A program made the translations under genes and the position numbers. 33,184 bases of DNA, taken from contig CAJGCK010000005.1 in the NCBI GenBank assembly GCA_904501795.1, positions 1-33,184 of the forward strand, in the 5' to 3' direction. Origin of the DNA: an uncultured Clostridia bacterium (GTDB lineage Bacteria; Bacillota; Clostridia; Christensenellales; Borkfalkiaceae). The notes under the pieces are model-generated. The model was not told the DNA's origin. It saw nothing but the letters and a program-made list of their open reading frames with translations, and searched no databases. Numbering within the stretch: the stretch's first letter is position 1; each line of letters opens with the position of its first letter. Below are positions 1-8,181 of the stretch, piece after piece.

Positions 1-162
1 GTTTTCAAACATACACATTCTACAAGCGCCGTAAATAGAAAGTTCGGGATCGTAACAAAATGCAGGAATATCTATTCCGCCTTTCTTTGCCACTTCTAAA
101 ATATTTCTTTCGCCGTTAATTTCTATCTCTTTGCCATCTATAATCATATATTGCTTTTCCAT
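1..162 (-). CDS. hydA: NADH-dependent [FeFe] hydrogenase catalytic subunit HydA, N-terminal part (cut by window edge)
   Basis: Only the first 54 codons are inside the window; the frame is still open at base 1. The visible part is an N-terminal plant-type [2Fe-2S] ferredoxin domain: a short beta-hairpin start (MEKQYMIIDGKEIEINGE), then a cysteine cluster reading CYDPEL...GACRMC. This is how the catalytic alpha subunit of trimeric electron-bifurcating [FeFe] hydrogenases, and the related NuoG-type subunits, begin. The ATG follows AAAGGAG and lies one base after the hydB stop codon, so translation is probably coupled. The family role is to make H2 at the H-cluster using electrons from both NADH and reduced ferredoxin. 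The H-cluster domain is outside the window, so a NuoG-like or formate dehydrogenase subunit is possible, but the hydC-hydB-hydA order makes HydA the best reading. Confidence 0.8.
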   Translation of the reverse strand, partial: MEKQYMIIDGKEIEINGERNILEVAKKGGIDIPAFCYDPELSIYGACRMCMFEN

Positions 163-163
163 A

Positions 164-2038
164 TTAGCACTCCTTTATAGCGTGGAAGGGACATCCGCTC
201 AAGCACGCACCACATTTAATACACTTGTCTTGGTTGATAACGTGCGCCATCTTAAGTTCGCCGGTTATTGCACCAACGGGGCAGTTTCTTGCGCATTTAG
301 TACAACCTTTACATAAACCGGGGCTTATAACTATTTTCTTTAGTTTGTTACATGCGCCTGCGGGACATTTCTTGTCGTAAATATGCGCTCTATATTCCTT
401 TTCAAAATATTTAATCGTTGATAATACGGGGCCTGCGGCGGTTTTACCTAAACCACACAAAGCTGTTTTAGAGATTGCTTCGCCAAGTTCTTTTAATAGT
501 TCTATATCCCCGTCTTTACCGTTGCCGTCAACTATGCGTTGCAAGACTTCAAGCATACGTTTGGTCCCTTCTCTACAAGGAACACATTTACCGCACGATT
601 CATTTTGGGTAAAGTTCATAAAAAACCTTGCAACTTCGACCATGCACGTGTTTTGATCCATAACAACCAACCCGCCCGAGCCGATTATTGCGCCAACTTT
701 TGACAACGAATCAAAGTCAAGCGGTAAATCAAAATGTTCTTCGGTTAAACAACCACCTGACGGGCCACCGATTTGAACTGCCTTAAATTCGCCACCGTCT
801 CTTATTCCGCCACCGATATCAAAAATAATTTCTCTCAAAGTCGTCCCCATAGGAACTTCGATAAGACCTGCGTTTTTAATGTTTCCGGTTAGCGCAAAGG
901 TTTTAGTACCCGAACTATTTTCAGTTCCTATTCCTTTATACCACTTCGAGCCGTTATTTATAATATCTGCGACGTTTGCAAAAGTTTCTACGTTATTAAG
1001 TACGGTAGGATTGTCGAACAAACCGTGTTCAACAGTTCTCGGCGGTTTAGTTCTAGGCATGCCACGTTTACCTTCGATAGAAGCCGTTAGTGCAGAACCT
1101 TCACCACAAACGAACGCACCAGCACCACGACTAATGTGCATATGGAAAGAAAAATCGGTGCCAAATACGTTGTCGCCTAAAATGCCGAGTTTTTCCGCGC
1201 TCTCAATCGCTTGTTTTAGTCTTGCAACTGCAAGCGGATATTCGGCACGAACGTAGATATAGCCTTCGGTTGCGCCCGTTGCAATACCCGCAATAATCAT
1301 ACCTTCTAACATTCTATGCGGGTCGTCTTCCATAACCGAACGGTCCATAAACGCACCTGGGTCACCTTCGTCCCCGTTACATACTACGTATTTAGGAGTT
1401 ACGGTTTGTCTTGCGACCTGGCTCCATTTTCTACCCGTCGGGAATCCGCCACCGCCACGGCCACGAAGACCTGATTCGGTGATTTCATTTACTATCTCTT
1501 CTCCCGTCATTTGCGTTAAAGCCTTTTCAAAAGCCGTGTAACCACCACGAGCAAGGTATTCTTCAATGGACGTTGCGTCGATTTTATCACAGTTTGACAA
1601 TGAAATTCTAGTTTGTTTTTTATAGAACGGAACTTCCTTTTGTTCTCTATAAATCACGCCGTCTTGTGAATAACAAAGTCTATCAACGCAAGCGCCGTTT
1701 TGTATGGTTTGCGAAATAATATCTTCACAATCTTCCGGCTTAACTTTAACGTATAACCAACCTTGCGGTTCAACTCTAACTAGCGGACCAACTTCACAAA
1801 AACCGTGACAACCGCTTTTTGTTACACGAACGGGATCGTCACCCGAACATTTTTCAAGTTTTACGTTGAATTTTATACCCTTATCTTTTAGTAACGATAA
1901 CAGTTTTTCATATACTCTATTCGCACCCTTAGAAACACAGCCCGCACCGCCACAAATAACTATTTTTCTATTTTCGCTTTCCATAGCGAGCTTAGCTTCG
2001 TTACGGTAGGCACGCAATTCTTCAATAGATTTTAGCAT
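164..2038 (-). CDS. hydB: Bifurcating [FeFe] hydrogenase, NADH-binding flavoprotein subunit HydB (NuoF-like)
   Basis: This 624-residue protein has the domain order of HydB from trimeric bifurcating hydrogenases. Residues about 25-115 form a thioredoxin-like [2Fe-2S] domain (CGGAGC and later CHGFC). Next is a NuoF-type FMN/NADH module with GRGGGGFPTGRKW near residue 195 and NGDEGDPGAFMDR after it. A [4Fe-4S] motif SCGKCVPCREGT follows. Two C-terminal 4Fe-4S ferredoxin motifs lie near residues 576 (CKGCTKCARNC) and 606 (CIKCGACLSGC). In the family this subunit holds FMN, binds NAD(H) and is the presumed bifurcation site. Its start overlaps the hydC stop by one base (TAATG), and hydA follows after one base, so the three are translated together. 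The extra N- and C-terminal Fe-S domains separate it from plain complex I NuoF. Cofactor specificity (NAD or NADP) cannot be settled from sequence alone. Confidence 0.92.
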   Translation of the reverse strand: MLKSIEELRAYRNEAKLAMESENRKIVICGGAGCVSKGANRVYEKLLSLLKDKGIKFNVKLEKCSGDDPVRVTKSGCHGFCEVGPLVRVEPQGWLYVKVKPEDCEDIISQTIQNGACVDRLCYSQDGVIYREQKEVPFYKKQTRISLSNCDKIDATSIEEYLARGGYTAFEKALTQMTGEEIVNEITESGLRGRGGGGFPTGRKWSQVARQTVTPKYVVCNGDEGDPGAFMDRSVMEDDPHRMLEGMIIAGIATGATEGYIYVRAEYPLAVARLKQAIESAEKLGILGDNVFGTDFSFHMHISRGAGAFVCGEGSALTASIEGKRGMPRTKPPRTVEHGLFDNPTVLNNVETFANVADIINNGSKWYKGIGTENSSGTKTFALTGNIKNAGLIEVPMGTTLREIIFDIGGGIRDGGEFKAVQIGGPSGGCLTEEHFDLPLDFDSLSKVGAIIGSGGLVVMDQNTCMVEVARFFMNFTQNESCGKCVPCREGTKRMLEVLQRIVDGNGKDGDIELLKELGEAISKTALCGLGKTAAGPVLSTIKYFEKEYRAHIYDKKCPAGACNKLKKIVISPGLCKGCTKCARNCPVGAITGELKMAHVINQDKCIKCGACLSGCPFHAIKEC

Positions 2039-2514
2039 TAGTTTTTCTCCTCTAATCTTCTAATAAGCGCAACCGCCGTGTCTGGCGTCATCGTTGGATA
2101 AATTTCGTCGTTTACCATTACCGCAGGTGCTGAAGAACATGCGCCCAAACACGAAACCGTTTCTACCGTAAACATCAAGTCGTCGGTAGTTTTCTTCGTT
2201 TCTGATAAACCTAATTCCTTCCTTAAAGTCTCTAAAATAGGTATCGACTTTCTTACGTGGCAAGCAGTTCCGTCACAAACTTTAACAACGTATTTACCCT
2301 TTTTTTCAAGCGAAAAGTTTTCATAAAAAGTTGCTACACCGAAAATTCTTGCTTCGCTAACGTTTAATTTTTTAGATAAATACGGAAATATTTCTTCGGG
2401 TAAATATCTATACACTTCTTGTGCTCGTTGCAATATGGCAATTAAAGACTTTTCTTCGTTGCCAAATTCTTCTATAGCTTGGTCTAAAACCGAAAAATCA
2501 ATTTTATCTTTCAT
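2038..2514 (-). CDS. hydC: Bifurcating [FeFe] hydrogenase, [2Fe-2S] subunit HydC (NuoE-like)
   Basis: This 158-residue protein is of normal length for NuoE/HydC. The N-terminal half is a helical region (residues about 1-80, with LPEEIFPYLSKKLNVSEARIFGVATFYENF typical of the family, quoted here only as its key stretch up to the ATFY motif). The C-terminal half is a thioredoxin-like fold with four cluster ligands in CDGTAC and CLGAC. The subunit passes electrons within the HydABC complex in the cytoplasm. The gene starts at an ATG preceded by GGAG and is the first of three tightly joined genes (hydC-hydB-hydA). An 85-base gap holding a hairpin separates it from nfnB upstream. Confidence 0.92.
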   Translation of the reverse strand: MKDKIDFSVLDQAIEEFGNEEKSLIAILQRAQEVYRYLPEEIFPYLSKKLNVSEARIFGVATFYENFSLEKKGKYVVKVCDGTACHVRKSIPILETLRKELGLSETKKTTDDLMFTVETVSCLGACSSAPAVMVNDEIYPTMTPDTAVALIRRLEEKN

Positions 2515-2563
2515 CGAAATTCTCCATTAGTCGTTTTTATTTTACTTTGCCTTTACGTGACGA

Positions 2564-2590
2564 TTTGCCCACTGCATTTTAGTAGGCAAA
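2564..2590 (-). other. Intercistronic hairpin between nfnB and hydC
   Basis: Two ten-base arms (2564-2573 and 2581-2590) pair fully with one G-U pair around a seven-base loop. No run of U follows on the minus strand, so it is not a normal intrinsic terminator. A role in mRNA processing or in setting the relative level of the nfn and hyd parts of the operon is inference. Confidence 0.5.
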
Positions 2591-2599
2591 ACGTTCCGT

Positions 2600-3982
2600 T
2601 TATTTATTTAAATATTCATCTATTGCTTTAGCGGCGGTTTTGCCTGCACCCATAGCAAGTATTACGGTTGCAGCGCCCGTTACAGCATCTCCACCAGCGT
2701 AAACCGCTTTAACCGAGGTCGCGCCGTTCTCGTCGGTTATTATACCGCCGTGTTTATTAACTTCTAAGCCTTCGGTTGTAGATTTAATAAGCGGGTTGGG
2801 CGAAGTTCCTAGCGCCATAATCACTACGTCCGCTTCAATATCGAATTCGCTACCTGCAATCGCTACCGGGCGACGTCTTCCCGAAGCATCGGGCTCGCCA
2901 AGTTCCATTTTGATACACGTACAAGAATTTACCCATCCTTGTTCGTCTCCGTTAATTTTAACGGGGTTGGTTAAAAGGTCGAATATAATTCCTTCTTCCA
3001 TAGCGTGCTCAACTTCTTCTTTTCTTGCGGGCAATTCATCCAACGTCCTTCTATACACGATATGTACGTCTCCGCCTAATCTTTTTGCGCATCTTGCGGC
3101 GTCCATAGCAACGTTACCGCCACCTACGACTACCACCTTTTTACCCTTTTTGATAGGGGTTGAAGCGCCTTCTTTATACGCTTTCATTAAGTTGATACGC
3201 GTTAAGAATTCGTTTGCAGAATAAACGCCGTTAAAGTTTTCGCCAGGGATATCCATAAACTTAGGAAGACCTGCACCAGATCCAACGAATACCGCGCTAA
3301 ATCCGTATTCTTCAATAAGCTCGTTTATAGATATTACCTTTCCTATTACCATGTTGGTTTCTATCTTAACGCCGAGTGCTTTTAGGCCGTCTATTTCTTT
3401 TTGAACTATTGACTTAGGAAGTCTAAATTCGGGAATACCGTAAACCAAAACTCCGCCTGCTAAGTGGAACGCTTCAAAAACGGTAACTTCATAGCCTTTT
3501 TTAGCAAGGTCACCCGCACAGGTTAGTCCAGCAGGACCAGAACCGATAATAGCAACTTTCTTGCCGTTGCTTTCGGGTTTTGCGGGAGCATCTTTACAAT
3601 TTGCGTTATGATAATCGGCAACGAAACGCTCTAATCTACCTATACCAACGGGTTCACCCTTAATTGCGCGCACGCAATACTTTTCGCATTGAGATTCTTG
3701 CGGGCATACTCTTCCGCATACTGCGGGAAGTGATGACGATTGCGCTATTATTTGATAAGCGCCTTCAAAATCTTTTTCACGGATCTTCGCAATAAATTCT
3801 GGAATATGTACCATAACGGGACAACCGTTAACACAAGGCTTATGTTTACAGTTTAAGCATCTTTCCGCTTCATCTATTGCTTGCTCTACGGTATAGCCTA
3901 AAGCAACTTCTTCAAAATTTTTATTTCTAACGTCTGCTTCTTGATGAGGCATCACGTTCTTTTTTAACGACATGTTTGGCAT
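2600..3982 (-). CDS. nfnB: NADH-dependent ferredoxin:NADP+ oxidoreductase, large subunit NfnB
   Basis: This 460-residue protein resembles glutamate synthase small chain and NfnB. The N-terminus has two cysteine clusters, CLNCKHKPCVNGCP near residue 42 and CGRVCPQESQCEKYC, which bind two [4Fe-4S] centres. An FAD-binding Rossmann motif (GSGPAGLTCAGDLA) lies near residue 147. A second nucleotide-binding motif (VVGGGNVAMDAARCAKRLGG) serves NADPH. The C-terminus carries the FAD signature GGDAVTGAATVILAMGAGK. With NfnA it couples NADH and reduced ferredoxin oxidation to NADP+ reduction, reversibly. The start is chosen because GGAGGT lies nine bases upstream, inside the end of nfnA; a second ATG three codons later is too far away. 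nfnA is directly upstream with a two-base gap, which argues for Nfn rather than a GltB partner or an anaerobic sulfide dehydrogenase-type enzyme. Confidence 0.9.
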   Translation of the reverse strand: MPNMSLKKNVMPHQEADVRNKNFEEVALGYTVEQAIDEAERCLNCKHKPCVNGCPVMVHIPEFIAKIREKDFEGAYQIIAQSSSLPAVCGRVCPQESQCEKYCVRAIKGEPVGIGRLERFVADYHNANCKDAPAKPESNGKKVAIIGSGPAGLTCAGDLAKKGYEVTVFEAFHLAGGVLVYGIPEFRLPKSIVQKEIDGLKALGVKIETNMVIGKVISINELIEEYGFSAVFVGSGAGLPKFMDIPGENFNGVYSANEFLTRINLMKAYKEGASTPIKKGKKVVVVGGGNVAMDAARCAKRLGGDVHIVYRRTLDELPARKEEVEHAMEEGIIFDLLTNPVKINGDEQGWVNSCTCIKMELGEPDASGRRRPVAIAGSEFDIEADVVIMALGTSPNPLIKSTTEGLEVNKHGGIITDENGATSVKAVYAGGDAVTGAATVILAMGAGKTAAKAIDEYLNK

Positions 3983-3984
3983 AA

Positions 3985-4827
3985 TTATTCTACCTCCTTC
4001 TTGAAAAGGTTACAAGTTTCTTCGTATTTGTGTCTTTCCCATTCTTTATAACTTGCCCCACGTTTCATAGCTTCGTCAAAGTCTACTTCATGCCCGTCGA
4101 ATTCCGGACCGTCTACGCATGCAAACTTAGTTTTTCCGCCAACGGTAAGTCTACAACCACCGCACATGCCCGTTCCGTCTATCATAACCGGGTTCATACT
4201 AACTACTGTCTTAATTCCGTATTCTTTAGTTAAACGGCAAACGAATTTCATCATTATTACCGGACCAATGGCGATAACTTCGTCGTAGTTTTCACCACTT
4301 TCTATTAAGTTTTTAAGAGCGTCGGTTACTAGCCCTTTTGTACCTGCAGTTCCATCGTCGCTCATTAATACGTATTTGTCTGAAACGGCTTTGAACTCAT
4401 CTTCTAATATAACTAAGTCCTTGCACCTAAAACCAACGATAGAATGAACTTCCGCCCCTTCTTCATGAAGTTTCTTTGCTACGGGATAAGCAATAGCGCA
4501 ACCAACGCCACCGCCAACTACGGCTACTTTTTTCAAACCCTGAGTATGAGTTGGCTTCCCTAACGGACCAACAAAATCTGCCACGCAATCACCTATTTCT
4601 AAATGGTTTAGCGTGTAGGTAGTTGCTCCAACTATTTGAAATATAACGGCAACCGTTCCCTTTTCCCTGTCGTAATCGGCAACGGTCAAAGGAATTCTTT
4701 CTCCGTCGTCAGTTGCTCTTATAATAACAAACTGTCCTGCTTGCGCTTTTTTTGCCACGTAAGGCGCATACACGTCTATTCTAGTAACCGTGGGGTTTAG
4801 CACTTTTTTGTCTACAATCTTAAACAT
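3985..4827 (-). CDS. nfnA: NADH-dependent ferredoxin:NADP+ oxidoreductase, small subunit NfnA
   Basis: This 280-residue protein belongs to the ferredoxin-NADP reductase-like family shared with PyrK and NfnA. An N-terminal FAD-binding beta barrel carries ERIPLTVADYD near residues 50-60. A nucleotide-binding domain follows, with VVGGGVGCAIAYPVA. A C-terminal [2Fe-2S] site reads GTGMCGGCRLTVGGK...FACVDGPEFDGHEVDF. That C-terminal extension is typical of NfnA and sulfhydrogenase gamma-like proteins. It pairs with NfnB to form the bifurcating transhydrogenase. The ATG has AGGAGGAACTT directly upstream. Its place between a hydrogenase and nfnB, and away from pyrD, separates it from PyrK, which is present elsewhere in the window at 24987-25718. 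Confidence 0.9.
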   Translation of the reverse strand: MFKIVDKKVLNPTVTRIDVYAPYVAKKAQAGQFVIIRATDDGERIPLTVADYDREKGTVAVIFQIVGATTYTLNHLEIGDCVADFVGPLGKPTHTQGLKKVAVVGGGVGCAIAYPVAKKLHEEGAEVHSIVGFRCKDLVILEDEFKAVSDKYVLMSDDGTAGTKGLVTDALKNLIESGENYDEVIAIGPVIMMKFVCRLTKEYGIKTVVSMNPVMIDGTGMCGGCRLTVGGKTKFACVDGPEFDGHEVDFDEAMKRGASYKEWERHKYEETCNLFKKEVE

Positions 4828-4881
4828 AAGTTCCTCCTAAAGTTGATAATTATTTAACGGCTAATACCTATTGATAACGTT

Positions 4882-6318
4882 TTATTTATATTCTTTGCGC
4901 GGGTTTTTATACAAGTCCACCGAACGCTCTATATCTTTGTGTTTTGCTTCTTTTCCGTAATTTTCTATTTCAACGGCGTTTGCCATGCCGTGACGCAAAC
5001 ATAACGCTCCGTTCATACACCCGCCGTCGCAAGCCATGCCTTCGAAAAAGTTATATTCGCTTTTCCCTAATTTTAACTTAAGCAAGTTAACGTTGCACTC
5101 TTCAAGTCCACTCATAGCGACGGGTTTAACAGCGTCTACACCGTATTTTTTACCTACTTCGACAACGCCTTTCGAAATACCGCCCGATCTAGCGAATATT
5201 CTTCCGTAATACGAAGCGTCGTTAAGCTCTATACCTTCAAGCCCCGTCAATACTATATCCCTAGCATCGAAAAAAGCTTGTAATTCTTCAAAAGAAATCA
5301 CCCCGTCTATAGCGCCACCCGTCTTTTCTAATTTGTATTCCGATTTTTTAGAAGTGCACGGGCCTATAAAAACGCACTTGGCTTGTTTGTCTATGGTTTT
5401 TATTAACTTCGCTATCTCTACCATAGGCGACACGGTTGAAGATACGTATTTCTTTAAGGTTGGATGATGCTTTTCTATGTACTGAACGAAGGAAGGACAG
5501 CACGAAGTCGTGATTACACTCTTCTCTTGCCACTCTTTAAGTTCGTGATACAAAGTTATGTCCGCGCCTTGCGCCGCTTCTTCCACTCGATAAAATCCAA
5601 GTTTCTTTATGCCGGCAACAACTTGCTCGACGGTCGCTGGCCCAAACTGAGATGCTATCGTGGGAGCAACTATTGCGTATACCTTTCCGTTCCCTTTCTC
5701 GCTTTCTTTTAATAAGTTTATCGTTTCAAGTACAAAAGACTTGTCTACTATCGCACCAAAAGGACAGGTGTTGACACACGCACCGCATTCAACACACTTG
5801 TCGTAATTTATAACTGCCTTAGAATCTATCTCGTCTACCGTAATTGCTTTTACTTTGCAACTTGCTACGCAAGGACGTTGCGCCTTTACGATTGCCGAAT
5901 ACGGACACGCCTTAACACATTTACCGCATTGAATACATTTGTTCTTGTCTATAACGCATTTACGGTCTACTATTGATATAGCACCTGTTGGGCAAGATTC
6001 GTAACACCTATGCGACAAGCAACCACGACACAAATCGGTTACTTGAATTCCACCAAAAGGACACTCGTCACAAGCAATATTTATAACTTCTATCACGCTA
6101 GAAATATTTTTGTCGCCACCGAGTGCTAATTTAATACGTTCTTGAATAATCGCACGTTCTTTATAAACGCAACATCTAAAATGCGCCTTTGGACCGGGAG
6201 AAATTATTTTGGGAATATCTACGTACAAGTTCTCAATATGGTGGTCGTATTCGTTCTTAATGATTTCTTTTAAGACCATATGCTTAAGTTGTTGAACTGC
6301 AGTATCGAAAACTTTCAT
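4882..6318 (-). CDS. Monomeric [FeFe] hydrogenase, group B type
   Basis: With the start used here the protein has 478 residues. The N-terminus MKVFDTAVQQLKHMVLKEI matches how this family begins. A cysteine-rich region (about residues 83-110) and several 4Fe-4S motifs (CIQCGKCVKAC near 128, CVECGACVNTC near 175) come next. The H-cluster motifs are TSCCPSF (271-277), IGPCTSKK (about 318-325) and EGMACDGGC (426-434). The GPCT and EGMACxGGC forms fit the group B hydrogenases rather than the HydA1/HydABC type. The family forms or oxidises H2, probably with ferredoxin; its physiological role is poorly settled. An in-frame TTG 45 bases upstream is rejected as the start because it lies three bases from the predicted transcription start, leaving no room for a ribosome binding site. 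It is the first gene of the nfn-hyd operon. Confidence 0.88.
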   Translation of the reverse strand: MKVFDTAVQQLKHMVLKEIIKNEYDHHIENLYVDIPKIISPGPKAHFRCCVYKERAIIQERIKLALGGDKNISSVIEVINIACDECPFGGIQVTDLCRGCLSHRCYESCPTGAISIVDRKCVIDKNKCIQCGKCVKACPYSAIVKAQRPCVASCKVKAITVDEIDSKAVINYDKCVECGACVNTCPFGAIVDKSFVLETINLLKESEKGNGKVYAIVAPTIASQFGPATVEQVVAGIKKLGFYRVEEAAQGADITLYHELKEWQEKSVITTSCCPSFVQYIEKHHPTLKKYVSSTVSPMVEIAKLIKTIDKQAKCVFIGPCTSKKSEYKLEKTGGAIDGVISFEELQAFFDARDIVLTGLEGIELNDASYYGRIFARSGGISKGVVEVGKKYGVDAVKPVAMSGLEECNVNLLKLKLGKSEYNFFEGMACDGGCMNGALCLRHGMANAVEIENYGKEAKHKDIERSVDLYKNPRKEYK

Positions 6319-6372
6319 AATATTCAAAGCCCGTTTAATAAATTTTCCCTTACAATTAGTCAATTATATAAT

Positions 6373-6401
6373 ATTATATTATATAAAATTCATTTTGTCA
6401 A
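6373..6401 (-). promoter_or_regulatory. Promoter of the hydrogenase-nfn-hyd operon
   Basis: On the minus strand TTGACA (6401-6396) and TATAAT (6378-6373) are separated by exactly 17 bases, a perfect vegetative sigma-70/SigA promoter. The start of transcription would fall near 6366, about 48 bases before the ATG chosen for the hydrogenase. Confidence 0.85.
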
Positions 6402-6429
6402 TGCTAAGCCAGGCATTTTAGCTGTGTTT

Positions 6430-6477
6430 TTCAAAAAAAACACACCCTATCTTTAACCAGCAATTAGGGTGTGTTTT
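6430..6477 (-). terminator. Intrinsic terminator after fhs
   Basis: Arms at 6465-6477 and 6437-6449 form a 13-base-pair perfect stem (AAAACACACCCTA with TAGGGTGTGTTTT), followed on the minus strand by a run of U. It lies just after the fhs stop codon and ends the purine operon before the hydrogenase promoter. Confidence 0.9.
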
Positions 6478-6490
6478 ATTTTTCCATTTT

Positions 6491-8164
6491 TTAGAATAAT
6501 CCGTGAATAACTCCATTATCGTCCACGTCTATCTTCTCTGCGGCGGGAACTTTTGGAAGCCCCGGCATAGTTAATATATCGCCCGTATAAACGACTATAA
6601 ACCCTGCGCCCGCAGAAATTTTAACCTTTCTAACGGTAACGTTAAATCCCGTTGGAGCGCCAAGTTTAGACGGATCGTCAGAAAAACTATATTGCGTTTT
6701 CGCTATACAAACGGGACAATTAGCAAAGCCCATTTCTTCTAATTTTTGTATTTGAGAGTTTGCTTCTTTAGTATAGTCAACCCCGTCTCCACCGTATATT
6801 TTGGTAACGACGGCGTTTATTTTATCTTTAATCGAACAGTCGTCTTCATACGAAAAAGCAAATTCTTTATTTTCAGTTTCGCATAGTCTAACAACTTCTT
6901 TTGCAAGTTCAATTCCCCCGTTTCCGCCGTTAGCCCAAACCGTTGATAAAACGGTATTTACGCCGAGCTCCCTACACTTTTTGATGATAAAATCAATTTC
7001 ATTATCGGTATCTGTTGGAAATCTATTAACCGCTACTACACACGGCAATTTATACACGGAACGCATGTTTTTAACGTGTCTCAATAAGTTCGGTATACCT
7101 TTTTCAAGCGCCGTTAAATTTTCTTCGCTAAGTTGCGTCTTTAATAATCCACCGTGCATTTTAAGAGCCCTAACCGTAGCAACGACTACTACTGCGTCTG
7201 GTGATAAAGAGGCCATTCTGCACTTGATATCCAAGAACTTTTCAGCGCCCAAGTCAGCGCCGAAACCAGCTTCGGTAACCGCATAGTCGCCAAGTTGCAT
7301 AGCCATACGCGTTGCCATAACGGAGTTGCAACCGTGAGCAATATTTGCGAACGGACCACCGTGAACGAAAGCGGGTGTTCCTTCTAAAGTTTGAACGAGA
7401 TTTGGCTTAAGCGCATTTTTAAGAAGAGCGGTTAACGCCCCTACAACCTTTAATTGACCGCAAGTTACGGGTTTGTCATCGTAGGTATAGCCAACGATTA
7501 CGTTAGACAAACGCTTTTTTAAATCAGCAAGAGAATTAGATAGACACAACACAGCCATTATTTCGGATGCAACGGTTATATCAAACCCGTCTTCCCTTGG
7601 CACCCCGTTTGCCTTTCCGCCTAATCCGTCAACTATAAAACGAAGTTGACGGTCGTTCATATCAACGCAACGTTTCCACGTAATTTTTCTCACGTCTATA
7701 TTGAGTTGGTTGCCTTGTTGAATATGGTTATCAAGCACTGCGGCAAGCAAGTTATTCGCGCTACTTATAGCGTGAAAATCGCCTGTAAAATGCAGGTTAA
7801 TATCTTCCATAGGAATAACTTGCGCATAGCCACCGCCAGCAGCACCGCCCTTAACGCCAAACACTGGTCCAAGAGATGGTTCTCTTAGCGCAACTACTAC
7901 CTTTTTGCCTATCTTTTTAAGCCCGTCTGCAAGGCCGATAGTCGTGGTCGTTTTACCTTCGCCCGCCGGTGTTGGAGTGATTGCCGTAACTAAAATTAGT
8001 TTGCCTTTTTTTGCATTTTCATCGAGTAATGAAAGGTCTATTTTTGCTTTATCGTTGCCGTAGTATTCTACGTATTTTTCATCAATCCCCACCGAAGATG
8101 CTATCTCTCTGACGTGTTTAGATGTGCAACTTTGCGCAATTTCTATATCGCTTTTGTATACCAT
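6491..8164 (-). CDS. fhs: Formate--tetrahydrofolate ligase
   Basis: This 557-residue protein is of family length. It joins formate to tetrahydrofolate with ATP to give 10-formyl-THF in the cytoplasm. The P-loop PAGEGKTTTT lies at residues 66-75. The conserved stretches LREPSLGPVFGVKGGAAGGG and EAGFGADLGAEKF are present. 10-formyl-THF is the formyl donor for PurN and the AICAR formyltransferase in the same operon, so its position as last gene, 17 bases after purL, fits a one-carbon supply role. It could also serve acetogenic or formate-assimilating metabolism, but no other Wood-Ljungdahl gene is in the window. A strong terminator follows. Confidence 0.96.
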   Translation of the reverse strand: MVYKSDIEIAQSCTSKHVREIASSVGIDEKYVEYYGNDKAKIDLSLLDENAKKGKLILVTAITPTPAGEGKTTTTIGLADGLKKIGKKVVVALREPSLGPVFGVKGGAAGGGYAQVIPMEDINLHFTGDFHAISSANNLLAAVLDNHIQQGNQLNIDVRKITWKRCVDMNDRQLRFIVDGLGGKANGVPREDGFDITVASEIMAVLCLSNSLADLKKRLSNVIVGYTYDDKPVTCGQLKVVGALTALLKNALKPNLVQTLEGTPAFVHGGPFANIAHGCNSVMATRMAMQLGDYAVTEAGFGADLGAEKFLDIKCRMASLSPDAVVVVATVRALKMHGGLLKTQLSEENLTALEKGIPNLLRHVKNMRSVYKLPCVVAVNRFPTDTDNEIDFIIKKCRELGVNTVLSTVWANGGNGGIELAKEVVRLCETENKEFAFSYEDDCSIKDKINAVVTKIYGGDGVDYTKEANSQIQKLEEMGFANCPVCIAKTQYSFSDDPSKLGAPTGFNVTVRKVKISAGAGFIVVYTGDILTMPGLPKVPAAEKIDVDDNGVIHGLF

Positions 8165-8181
8165 TTTTCCCTCTTTAACGA

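Noticed and set aside
879..1256. Plus-strand open frame opposite hydB
   Set aside because: It is a frame shadow of the conserved flavoprotein gene, without its own start signals.
3985..4827. NfnA as a second PyrK
   Set aside because: It lies next to nfnB, is longer, and has the C-terminal extension after the [2Fe-2S] motif; the real pyrK is beside pyrD.
6319..6363. Longer reading of the hydrogenase gene starting at TTG 6363
   Set aside because: It would begin about three bases after the predicted transcription start, with no ribosome binding site, and the extra 15 residues are not family-like; the ATG at 6318 begins with the typical family N-terminus.
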